Source: Rickettsiales bacterium
GTDB taxonomy: Bacteria; Pseudomonadota; Alphaproteobacteria; Rs-D84; CACZYB01
Assembly: GCA_031288035.1 (NCBI GenBank)
Contig: JAITSG010000074.1
Coordinates: 1 to 19,546, forward strand
Direction of reading: 5' to 3'
DNA: 19,546 bases
Part shown: in pieces, positions 12,443 through 19,359 of the stretch
Layout: each line of letters opens with the position of its first letter
Position numbering within the stretch: position 1 is the first letter of the stretch
The notes under the pieces: generated by a model
The model's input: only the letters and a program-made list of their open reading frames with translations
The model's database searches: none
Told to the model about the DNA's origin: nothing
Made by a program: the position numbers and the translations under genes

Positions 12443-13420
12443 ATGAGGAAACTGTGCGCGTTTTTGCTGGCGCTTCTGCCGTTCGCCGCCTGGGCCGCGC
12501 CTCAGGCAAGTCCGTCGAAGAACATGGGCGCCGCGCGTTCTAAGCCCGTCAGGGCCAGGACGAACAAGACTTCCGGCGGATCTCGCCGCGCTGTCATCGC
12601 CGAAGCGGAGGACGAGGCGGTCGATGCGGCCGAGAAGGAGGAGGCCGCGCCGCCGCCCGCGCAAAGGCAGACGTTCACCGAATGCATGGACGGCTTTTGC
12701 AAATCGCCGCTGTTCCCGGACAAGGGGCGGTGCCGGTGTTCGCCCAACCTGCTGCGCATAGAGAAGGCCCTCAGGGACATAGAGCGCCAGCAGGCCGAGG
12801 CCGACAGGAGCGCCAAGGCCCTCGAGATAGCGATGAACGTGGAGGACGTGCTCGCCGTGGAGGCCGTCGTAGGCTCGGCCTACGACAACATAAATTCGAT
12901 TGAGAAGTCGGCCAAGGTCGCGGCCGCCGTGCGCATAGACGAGCGCACCCACGTCGCGGAGGGCGTCTCGCTTTTCAACGAGGCCGTCAAGCGCTGCGCA
13001 GGCGCCATGGAGACGCCGGAGGACAAGTCCATGAAGCCGAAGGAGTATCAGGTCGCGGTCGAAAAGGACTGCGGCTCTTATTCGACGGTGCTGAAGGAAA
13101 AGCAGGATTCTGTCGCGAACCTTTTGATACAGACCCAGAAGAACCAGGAGATGTTCGACGCGACCGAGGACAAGAAGAGGAACCTTCTCGACACGGACGC
13201 GTGCCGCGTTGAGTACCAAGCCTGCGCCAAGAACGAGTGCGGCGAGGATTGGAAGGTCTGCCGCGAGATGTACCAGATAGACAACGCGATAAAGCGCTGC
13301 GAGGCGGTGAACAAGGGAAAGTGCGAAGACATGAAGGCCCTGGTTTTGCGCGACCTCCGGGACTACATCTACAACGAGATACAGCGCATCAGGATCTATG
13401 AGGCGTCCAAGAAGAAGTAG
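12443..13420 (+). CDS. Secreted Cys-containing coiled-coil protein, unknown function
   Basis: A 325-residue protein with a signal peptide (MRKLCAFLLALLPFAAWAAP) and a low-complexity Ala/Lys/Glu segment to about residue 75. A Cys cluster follows (ECMDGFCKSPLF and GRCRCSPNL; Cys81, 86, 97 and 99), then a helical, probably coiled-coil stretch (LLRIEKALRDIERQQAEADR). Further paired cysteines lie in the second half (YQACAKNECGEDWKVC, KRCEAVNKGKC). The protein ends KKK. I do not recognise the family; export to the periplasm or surface is inferred. The start at 12443 is chosen because it begins the signal peptide; an ATG 36 bp upstream would place extra residues before it and lies upstream of the predicted +1. 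Downstream, a 7-bp hairpin GCCGGCG/CGCCGGC (13420-13456) lacks a T tract. Confidence 0.75.
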   Translation: MRKLCAFLLALLPFAAWAAPQASPSKNMGAARSKPVRARTNKTSGGSRRAVIAEAEDEAVDAAEKEEAAPPPAQRQTFTECMDGFCKSPLFPDKGRCRCSPNLLRIEKALRDIERQQAEADRSAKALEIAMNVEDVLAVEAVVGSAYDNINSIEKSAKVAAAVRIDERTHVAEGVSLFNEAVKRCAGAMETPEDKSMKPKEYQVAVEKDCGSYSTVLKEKQDSVANLLIQTQKNQEMFDATEDKKRNLLDTDACRVEYQACAKNECGEDWKVCREMYQIDNAIKRCEAVNKGKCEDMKALVLRDLRDYIYNEIQRIRIYEASKKK

Positions 13421-13493
13421 CCGGCGCTTGATAAATATTACGGCATGGTCGCCGGCCGCGTTTCGGCGCGTCCTGTTGCAGGTAAGGGAAGCT

Positions 13494-14792
13494 CTACAGT
13501 CCGAGTCCCAGCTCCGTATAGACGTCTATGCCCGGGTGTCCGTCCGGGACTATCTCCGCGCCGGTGGAATATAGCGGGATTTCCACTTCGCCCGCGTATT
13601 CCGCCGAGCGCGCCGAGATAAGCGCGTTCTGGTATGCGCGCACCGCATCGTACGTGGCGGCGCCGAGCCTTCCGTCCGGTTCTCCCTTATAGAATCCGCG
13701 GATAATGAGCCCGGACTGGAGCTCCTTTATCTGGTCGCGGGTAAGGGGTTTGCGCGCCGCGCATTCGTCCGAGCATTCAAGCCTCGCCAAGCCGCCCGCT
13801 ATGGCATCGGACAGAAGTCCGACCGACAGGGCGTAGTTCGTGCTGGCGTTCCACCGCATTATCCGGCGGAAATTGCCGTAGGCTAGGAACGCCGGTCCGA
13901 ACTGTCCCTCCGGCGCTATCAGACGGGCCATGGTCTTCGACGATTTCGGCAGGTCGGTCCAGTCGTAGGCCTTCAGCCCCATCGCCGCGAATTCCCCGAC
14001 GGGAAGCTCGGTTTGCGAGTTCGCGTATTGCCACAGCGCTCTGTTGTCGCGGTCGAACTTGACCGGGCGCCCCCATTTTTCCTTTCCGTTCCATCCCATC
14101 TGCTTTAGGTAGTTCGCGGCCGAGGCGAAGCTGTCCGACCGGTTGTACATAAGGTCTATCTTGGCGTCCCCGCTTCCGTCCACCGCGTACCTGGCGAACG
14201 TCGACGGCATGAACTGGAAGTTTCCGAACGCTCCGGCCCACGATCCGCGTGCGTCGGCGTCTATGCTGCCAGCCTCGACAATCCGCGCGAACTCGCCCGC
14301 CTCTTTTGCGAAGAATTCGCTGCGCCGCGGGTCGAAGGCCAGTGTGGCCAGCGCGTTCCCGAGGCGATAGTTTCCGGATACCTTCCCGTAGTTGGTTTCC
14401 ATGCCCCACAGGGCTGTTATCACCTGCGGCTGCGCTCCGTACTTCGCGTGCACGCGGGAAAGCACGTTCGCGTTGCGGGCCAGGTTCTCGCGCCCGGATT
14501 TCACGCGCGCCGGGCCAAGCGCGGTGTTGTAGTACTGCCAGAACGATTTCCTGAACTCCGGCTGCCTGCTGTCGTCGCGCACGGCCAGATACTCGTACTT
14601 CGCTCCGTCGAATATCGCGGAGAGCGTCTTGTCCGAAACCTTGTATGCGGCTTTGAGCTTGGCCTTGAATTCCGGGATCCATCTGGCGAACCGCGCCGCC
14701 TGCTCCCGTTCCTCGTCCGTTTCCGGGGATATCTCAGCCGCCGTGGCGGAAATGGCCAGAAGCAGGGCGGCTATGGGCAGGAGCCTTTTCAT
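13494..14792 (-). CDS. Lytic murein transglycosylase (MltB-type) with peptidoglycan-binding domain
   Basis: It cleaves the glycan strand of peptidoglycan with formation of 1,6-anhydroMurNAc, in the periplasm. The product has 432 residues. A signal peptide MKRLLPIAALLLAISATAAE is followed by an SLT_2/MltB catalytic domain (about 25-335). Catalytic Glu132 lies in ALWGMETNYG, and the family motif GAFGNFQFMPSTFARYA is near 187-203. A C-terminal peptidoglycan-binding_1 domain (about 353-398) reads LTRDQIKELQSGLIIRG and GRLGAATYDAVRAYQ. There is no lipobox, so it is a soluble periplasmic form. The start at 14790-14792 coincides with the predicted +1, giving a leaderless mRNA; an ATG 18 bp upstream lies before that +1 and spoils the signal peptide. 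It lies downstream of ompH behind a terminator, thus a separate unit. Confidence 0.93.
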   Translation of the reverse strand: MKRLLPIAALLLAISATAAEISPETDEEREQAARFARWIPEFKAKLKAAYKVSDKTLSAIFDGAKYEYLAVRDDSRQPEFRKSFWQYYNTALGPARVKSGRENLARNANVLSRVHAKYGAQPQVITALWGMETNYGKVSGNYRLGNALATLAFDPRRSEFFAKEAGEFARIVEAGSIDADARGSWAGAFGNFQFMPSTFARYAVDGSGDAKIDLMYNRSDSFASAANYLKQMGWNGKEKWGRPVKFDRDNRALWQYANSQTELPVGEFAAMGLKAYDWTDLPKSSKTMARLIAPEGQFGPAFLAYGNFRRIMRWNASTNYALSVGLLSDAIAGGLARLECSDECAARKPLTRDQIKELQSGLIIRGFYKGEPDGRLGAATYDAVRAYQNALISARSAEYAGEVEIPLYSTGAEIVPDGHPGIDVYTELGLGL

Positions 14793-14798
14793 GTCAGG

Positions 14799-14826
14799 AT
14801 TATAGCACAAAAAACCGCCCCTGCAA
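14799..14826 (-). promoter_or_regulatory. Promoter of the lytic transglycosylase, leaderless
   Basis: Minus strand: TTGCAG (14821-14826), a 16-nt spacer and TATAAT (14799-14804). The +1 is expected at 14792, the A of the ATG. The -35 lies inside the hairpin of the ompH terminator. Confidence 0.7.
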
Positions 14827-14841
14827 TAAAAACCGGGGCGG
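14809..14841 (-). terminator. Rho-independent terminator of ompH
   Basis: Minus strand: a perfect 7-bp stem CCGCCCC/GGGGCGG (14835-14841 with 14815-14821), a 13-nt loop, then six T (14809-14814). It begins about 19 nt after the ompH stop. Confidence 0.85.
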
Positions 14842-14859
14842 CGGGCGGATTGCGGCGGA

Positions 14860-15426
14860 TTATTTCACCTTGAGCTCTATTTCCTGCACCTTGCGGTCAA
14901 GCTCGTCTATGATCTTGTTTGTGACTATCAAGTCCTTGTTCAGTACCACCGCGGCCTGGGAGTTGAGTATCATGTCGTATCCGGCCGCGCGTCCTATGTC
15001 CTTCACTATGTCGGAAAGATAGTCTTCCTGTATCTTCTTGAGGGCGTCTATATAGCCCTTTTCTATGGCCTGGAGCTTCTGCTGGGTCGAGCGGTCGTAA
15101 TCTATGACCTCCTTCTGGAAGGCCGTGGCCTCCTTTGCGAAGGCCTCCTGGCTCATGACCAGCTGTTTTTGCTTCAGGTCGGCCTCTTTCTTCTCGAATT
15201 CGGCGCGCTTTTTCTTGACGGAATCCTGGACCTCCTCGACCTTGGCGTCCTTTTGCTTGTTAAGCGACCTCATTACCTTGGCCTCGCTGTTGACCTTGGC
15301 CATTTCAACGACTCCTATGCGCGTTCCGGCGCCCTGGGCCTCGGCGGAAACGCCCTTGTCCTTGCCGCAGCTCGATGCGGCCACCGCCACAGCGGCTATG
15401 AAAACGTAGCTCAAGAATTTCTTCAT
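14860..15426 (-). CDS. OmpH/Skp-family periplasmic chaperone, possibly a lipoprotein
   Basis: Skp/OmpH proteins trap unfolded outer-membrane proteins in the periplasm before BAM-mediated insertion. The product has 188 residues. The signal peptide ends VAASSC, a possible lipobox with Cys20. The body fits the family: beta strand TRIGVVEMAKVNSEAKV, then long charged coiled-coil arms (about 55-135, with KKKRAEFEKKEADLKQKQ), then the closing beta/alpha unit AAGYDMILNSQAAVVLNKD, which is the typical OmpH ending. The start is supported by AGGAG eight bases upstream. It lies downstream of bamA, as in most Proteobacteria, but separated by 247 nt with two repeat copies and its own promoter. lpxD, normally next, is missing; the lytic transglycosylase follows instead. 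Lipidation is inferred from the Cys only. Confidence 0.88.
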   Translation of the reverse strand: MKKFLSYVFIAAVAVAASSCGKDKGVSAEAQGAGTRIGVVEMAKVNSEAKVMRSLNKQKDAKVEEVQDSVKKKRAEFEKKEADLKQKQLVMSQEAFAKEATAFQKEVIDYDRSTQQKLQAIEKGYIDALKKIQEDYLSDIVKDIGRAAGYDMILNSQAAVVLNKDLIVTNKIIDELDRKVQEIELKVK

Positions 15427-15461
15427 TTTCTTTCTCCTGTTTGTCCTGTTGCTTTTATCCG

Positions 15462-15489
15462 ATTATACGGGGAATTCGCGCGAAATCAA
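15462..15489 (-). promoter_or_regulatory. Promoter of ompH
   Basis: Minus strand: TTGATT (15484-15489), a 16-nt spacer and TATAAT (15462-15467), giving a leader of about 29 nt. Confidence 0.7.
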
Positions 15490-15542
15490 CAGGAAATTCC
15501 GTCGTCCGAGCCGGGCTCCGACCAAGGCGGCTTTTTTTTAAT

Positions 15543-15575
15543 AACTCGTCGGAACAGCCGGGCTTTGCCTGACTT
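15543..15575 (-). repeat. Partial copy C of the interspersed element
   Basis: It has hairpin-1 sequence only (CAGCCGGGC, TTT, GCCTG region) with the invariant CCGACGAGTT end on the minus strand. The stem is degenerate and hairpin 2 is missing. It lies in tandem with copy D, 12 nt away. Confidence 0.55.
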
Positions 15576-15587
15576 CATAAGAAAACC

Positions 15588-15671
15588 AACTCGTCGGAAC
15601 AACCGGGGTCTCCCCGGTTGTTCCGACGCATATTTCCGCTCGAATAAATAGCGAAGCGGCTTTTTCGAGCG
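15588..15671 (-). repeat. Two-hairpin interspersed element, copy D (after bamA)
   Basis: Hairpin 1 is a perfect 17-bp inverted repeat (15592-15608 with 15612-15628; arm CGTCGGAACAACCGGGG, loop TCT). Hairpin 2 is a perfect 8-bp stem CGCTCGAA/TTCGAGCG (15637-15644 with 15664-15671) ending 2 nt from the bamA stop codon. The layout and the GACGAGTT end are the same as in copies A and B. It probably also serves to end or protect the rseP-bamA mRNA. Confidence 0.85.
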
Positions 15672-15673
15672 AC

Positions 15674-17941
15674 CTAAAACGGCTGTCCTATGCTGAACAG
15701 GAATCTTTGCCTCTGGTCATAGGGCTGGTATTTGATGGGCGTGGCCCACGAGAAGGATATGTTTCCGATCGGCGATCCCCACGCTATGCCGTATCCCCAC
15801 GACGTGCGGAACGTGTCGTCATAGTCCACCAGCGCGAAGCTGGCCAGATCCGGCCTGCCCAGGCGGCCCCAGTCGTAAAACGCGTATCCGCTTACCTTGT
15901 ACTTGCGCGGGATGAATACCGGGAAATTAAGCTGGACCGTGCCGTTGAGCTTGCTGTTTCCGCCGTACGTATAGCTTTTGAACAGCATGCTCCTTGCGCC
16001 GACTCCGCCGTATTCGAATCCGCGCAGGCTGTCCGCGCCGAGTATGTACCTGTCCGACGAGGTCAGCGCCGCGCCGCCGAGCGGGTTTATCCATCCGGCC
16101 TCGGCCGTTATCTTAAGCTGCCAGCTTCCGCCGAAGAGGCCGAAGTACTGGCGCGCGGCCAGGTCGTTCTTGACGTAGTTCTTGTCGCCTCCGAATCCGG
16201 CGTATCCGTTGTTCATGCTTATCGTGTACCCGGTGCGCGTGTCGTTAGCGTAGTCCACGATCTGGTCGCGCCACGCTAGGGTGTTGTCCGCGCGGAACAG
16301 GTTGGTCGACGTGTCGGTTAGGAACAGGGCCGCGCGCGATCCGTCCATTATGTCAATGATTTCGTCGTGCCGTATGGTGAGGCGCATCCGGTGGCTCAGC
16401 TTGTCGTTGTAGCTCCAGCCGAGCTTCGGGCTTACTCCCACGCTGTCCACGTTGTATCCGTACGTCGACCGGTACCTCGCCTGGTTATAGTACGCGTCCA
16501 CGCCGCCCATAAGGTCGCGGTCGAACAGGTACGGCTCAACGAACGTCAGGTTGAAGTTGTTGTTCTTCTGCGAGAAAGTCGCCGTCGCGCCCAGGGTCTG
16601 GCCCTTGCCCATGAAGTTGTTCTCCCTGACGCCGAGCTCCAGGAAGCCCTTGTTGAACGTGCTCCATCCGGCGCCGAACGATATTTCTCCGGTCGCCTTC
16701 TCGTCCACGGCGACGTCTATGCTTATCTTGTCCGGGACGTTCGGTATCTGCCTAGGGGTTATCGCGACGGTGTTGAAGAACCCGAGCGCCATCAGCTTCT
16801 GCTTGCTGCTTTCGGCCTGGCTCGTGCTGAACACGTCCTGTTCGTCGAAGTTCAGGTTGCGCCGTATGACCTTGTCGTACGTGCGCGTGTTGTTGCGGAT
16901 GTCTATGCTGCTTATGAACGCACGCCTGGCGGGCTTCACGCTGTACGTCACGTCGACTATACCGGTTTCGGGGTGCTTGTTCTTGGCTATTTCTATCTGC
17001 ACGAAGGCGAAGCCCTTTTCGCCCAGCTCCGCCGTCATGGCCTGCACGGCCTTGGTGGCTATCGCCTCGTTGTACCAGTCGCCGGGCTCCAGCATCATGC
17101 TGGATCTCAGGGGCGCGGCGTCCAGGTCGTCTATGGCCGACTTGACGTCAACAGCGCCTACCTTGTACCTCTGCCCCTCCTTCATTCTGAACCATACGTG
17201 AAAGAAGCTCTCGGTCTTGTCCATCCGCGCGCCGAATCCCTGTATCTCGAAGTCCAAGAATCCGCTCATGAGGTAGAAGTTCCTGAGCTGTTCGGCGTCG
17301 TACGATATGCGCTCCTCGTGGTACGTGTCGAACATTTCCCAGAACCGCCACCAGTAATACGGCTTTGACAGTATCACGTCGACAAGCGAGGCGTCGGAGA
17401 AGTTCTCGTTGCCTATGAACTCCACGCCGCGGACGTGGGCTTGCGGCCCTTCCTTTATTTCGAACGCCACGTCGCGGCGGTTGTCTGAGAGGATTACGGC
17501 CTTCGCGTCCACCTTTGCCTTGAAGTATCCCTGGGTCTTGTACGCGGCCTTTATCGTCTCGACGTCCCTGCGTACGTTGGCCTCTGAGAATATGGAGTGC
17601 GCGCGCGTGGCCATGCGGGGCTTGAGCTCCTCCTCGCGCACGGCTTCGTTTCCTTCTATAAGGACGTTGTTCACGGCCGCGGCTTCGGCGACCGTTACGG
17701 TAAGCACGCCGTTTGATTCGGAGAGCTTGACGTCGGAAAAGAAGTTCGAGGCGTAGAGCTTCTTGAGGTTGCGGTCTAGGGCCGCCGCGTCCACATCGTC
17801 GCCCTCCTTCACGTCCAGGAGGTTTCTGGACATTTCGACGCTGGTGCGGGCATTGCCCTCGATCCGTATTTCCTTCACTTTCGCGGCCCGGAGCTGGGTC
17901 GAGATGATTGCGGCCGCCATGAGCAACGACGCGCGCTTCAT
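15674..17941 (-). CDS. bamA: Outer membrane protein assembly factor BamA
   Basis: The core of the BAM complex, folding beta-barrel proteins into the outer membrane. The product has 755 residues (family about 750-810). A signal peptide is at about 1-19. Five POTRA domains span about 20-420 (IRIEGNARTS, VNNVLIEGNEAV, VRGVEFIGNENF, YKVGAVDVK, ISSIDIRNNTRT open the five repeats). A 16-stranded Omp85 barrel follows. The loop-6 motif reads LRGFEYGGVG, and the beta-signal ends FLFSIGQPF with the terminal Phe. The ATG overlaps the rseP stop by four bases, so the two are coupled. Its substrate chaperone OmpH follows after a gap containing repeats. A two-hairpin repeat begins 2 nt after the stop. Confidence 0.97.
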   Translation of the reverse strand: MKRASLLMAAAIISTQLRAAKVKEIRIEGNARTSVEMSRNLLDVKEGDDVDAAALDRNLKKLYASNFFSDVKLSESNGVLTVTVAEAAAVNNVLIEGNEAVREEELKPRMATRAHSIFSEANVRRDVETIKAAYKTQGYFKAKVDAKAVILSDNRRDVAFEIKEGPQAHVRGVEFIGNENFSDASLVDVILSKPYYWWRFWEMFDTYHEERISYDAEQLRNFYLMSGFLDFEIQGFGARMDKTESFFHVWFRMKEGQRYKVGAVDVKSAIDDLDAAPLRSSMMLEPGDWYNEAIATKAVQAMTAELGEKGFAFVQIEIAKNKHPETGIVDVTYSVKPARRAFISSIDIRNNTRTYDKVIRRNLNFDEQDVFSTSQAESSKQKLMALGFFNTVAITPRQIPNVPDKISIDVAVDEKATGEISFGAGWSTFNKGFLELGVRENNFMGKGQTLGATATFSQKNNNFNLTFVEPYLFDRDLMGGVDAYYNQARYRSTYGYNVDSVGVSPKLGWSYNDKLSHRMRLTIRHDEIIDIMDGSRAALFLTDTSTNLFRADNTLAWRDQIVDYANDTRTGYTISMNNGYAGFGGDKNYVKNDLAARQYFGLFGGSWQLKITAEAGWINPLGGAALTSSDRYILGADSLRGFEYGGVGARSMLFKSYTYGGNSKLNGTVQLNFPVFIPRKYKVSGYAFYDWGRLGRPDLASFALVDYDDTFRTSWGYGIAWGSPIGNISFSWATPIKYQPYDQRQRFLFSIGQPF

Positions 17942-18957
17942 TTGCCGAAAAGCCTCAGTATGTCGTTGAGGTTAGCGTATATCATCAGCGCTATGACTAT
18001 TCCGAAGCCTATGTTGAACGCGAGGGATTTGGCGCGCTCCGGCACCTTGCGCCGTATGCATGCCTCCACGAGGTATAAAAGCAGGTATCCGCCGTCCAGC
18101 ATTGGTATCGGCAGAAGGTTTATGAGGCCTAGGTTGAGCGATATGAGGGCCACCACGTATATGAAGGTCAAAAAGCCGCTCGCCAGGGCTCGGCCGCCTA
18201 TTTCAGATATGGTTATCATGCCGCCGAGCTCGCGGGGGCTGCGGCTTCCGGTTATCATCTGGCCCAGGGCTGAAAGCGTCTTGGCCGACGCATCCCATGC
18301 CATGGCGAGGCTTCCGGCGGCGGCGGACAACAGGCCGAGCCGCCGGTATTCGACCGCCTCCAGGCTGTATTTCACGCCTATTATGAACCGGCCGCAGTCT
18401 TCCTGCGGGGTTATGGAGACCGGCTTGGCGTTGACGGAAAGCGCGACCGTCCGGCCCTCGGACGCTGAAACTATGTTCCGGACGTCGCCCTCTATCACGT
18501 CGTTTGCCTTGATTTCGGCCTTTTCCGCGACAGAGCCGGCCAGCACGTCCGTCACTATGGAGATGTGCGCCTTGGGCTCGCCGCGCGCGAGGAGGTATCC
18601 CCAGAACAGCAGTATTGCGAACAGGAAGTTGAACGCCGGTCCCGCTGCGAACATAGCCGCCTTCTGCCATGTCTTCTTGTGCTCGAAATGGACGTTCGTG
18701 TCTTCCAAGCTCGCGGCCTCCTCGGCCTTTTTGGGCGTGTCGCTCTGGCCGTATATCTTCACGTATCCGCCGAACGGGAACACGCCTATTTTCCAGATAG
18801 TGCCGCGCCTGTCCGTCCATTTATAGAGGGATTTGCCGAAGCCTATGGAGAACTTCTCCACCCGCACGCCGAAGGCGCGGGCGAGAAGGAAGTGTCCGAG
18901 CTCGTGCGCGAACACTATCACGGGGAACATTATTATAAATGCTAAAAACGCTGTCAT
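17938..18957 (-). CDS. rseP: Site-2 protease RseP (membrane zinc metalloprotease)
   Basis: An inner-membrane S2P that cleaves anti-sigma factors and remnant signal peptides within the membrane. The product has 339 residues. The zinc motif HELGH has His18, Glu19 and His22 in the first helix (VIVFAHELGHFLLAR), followed by FSIGFGKSLY and FPFGGYVKIYG. One PDZ-like domain lies at about 130-195 (VLAGSVAEKAEIKANDVIEG). The third zinc ligand is Asp288 in NLLPIPMLDGG. It is shorter than E. coli RseP (450), which has two PDZ domains. The start at 18955-18957 has GAGGAAG just upstream and places HELGH at the usual distance from the N-terminus. An ATG 177 bp upstream only extends into non-coding DNA. It is first in an operon with bamA. 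Confidence 0.95.
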   Translation of the reverse strand: MTAFLAFIIMFPVIVFAHELGHFLLARAFGVRVEKFSIGFGKSLYKWTDRRGTIWKIGVFPFGGYVKIYGQSDTPKKAEEAASLEDTNVHFEHKKTWQKAAMFAAGPAFNFLFAILLFWGYLLARGEPKAHISIVTDVLAGSVAEKAEIKANDVIEGDVRNIVSASEGRTVALSVNAKPVSITPQEDCGRFIIGVKYSLEAVEYRRLGLLSAAAGSLAMAWDASAKTLSALGQMITGSRSPRELGGMITISEIGGRALASGFLTFIYVVALISLNLGLINLLPIPMLDGGYLLLYLVEACIRRKVPERAKSLAFNIGFGIVIALMIYANLNDILRLFGK

Positions 18958-18979
18958 GTCTTCCTCTTTCGGTTGGGAT

Positions 18980-19008
18980 ATGGTACCGCAGGCGATGATT
19001 TTAATCAA
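18980..19008 (-). promoter_or_regulatory. Promoter of rseP-bamA
   Basis: Minus strand: TTGATT (19003-19008), a 17-nt spacer and TACCAT (18980-18985), about 22 nt upstream of the ATG. Between here and 19115 I see only an imperfect inverted repeat (ACCTCCC 19030-19036 with GGGAGGT 19072-19078) and no gene. Confidence 0.55.
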
Positions 19009-19115
19009 GATAAAAACGACTAGTTCGGGACCTCCCGCCCGCATCTGTCCGCGCGAGCGCAGGGAGGTTCTGCCAACTACGAAGGAGAGACGGGGCCCGG
19101 GCTGGTATTTTCCGC

Positions 19116-19144
19116 TTGCCAACCAGCCCAGCATGTGATAGAAT
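19116..19144 (+). promoter_or_regulatory. Promoter of structured RNA copy 2
   Basis: TTGCCA (19116-19121), a 17-nt spacer and TAGAAT (19139-19144). The predicted +1 is 19151, the first base of the closing helix, as in copy 1. Confidence 0.7.
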
Positions 19145-19150
19145 CAAGGG

Positions 19151-19328
19151 GTGTCCGAGAGGGCGTGGAGGCTGTTGTAAGCCTTTCAGTTGCGGCGCGG
19201 GATACGCCGGAATTCTTATCCCCGACCCTGGTCGGGGTGCTTGTGGTGTATGTCCAGGGGTTACCTAAAGATCACAAGAATCAGATCAACTGAATGATTT
19301 ACAACCTCCCCGACCGTCTTTCAGACAT
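19151..19328 (+). ncRNA. Structured RNA of an unrecognised family, copy 2 (leader or ncRNA)
   Basis: About 178 nt. The closing helix pairs 19151-19161 with 19318-19328 (ten pairs, one C-A mismatch). Inside are GGAGG/CCTCC (19167-19171 with 19305-19309), TTGTAA/TTACAA (19175-19180 with 19299-19304) and TTCAGTT/AACTGAA (19185-19191 with 19288-19294). A GC hairpin CCCCGAC-CCTG-GTCGGGG (19220-19237) and CTTGTG/CACAAG (19240-19245 with 19272-19277) form the interior. Blocks shared with copy 1 include TCCGA-AGGG near the 5' end, GATACGC (19201-19207), ATTC-TATCC (19212-19221), GTGTATGT (19246-19253) and ACCTCCCCGACC (19304-19315). It ends 31 nt before the ATG of a secreted protein. Confidence 0.65.
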
Positions 19329-19359
19329 TAAAAGGCGGTTTTAGGGAAGGGAGGATATC

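Noticed and set aside
15500..15538. Plus-strand terminator-like hairpin AGCCG/CGGCT followed by eight T
   Set aside because: No plus-strand gene ends here; the flanking genes run on the minus strand. Probably chance or a remnant of the repeat array.
16367..17368. Long plus-strand open frame opposite bamA
   Set aside because: Antisense shadow of the barrel and POTRA coding region; no signal, no domain and no ribosome-binding context.
18958..19134. N-terminal extension of rseP to an ATG at 19134
   Set aside because: It would place 59 odd residues before the zinc-site helix and cover the rseP promoter; the internal start has a good Shine-Dalgarno.
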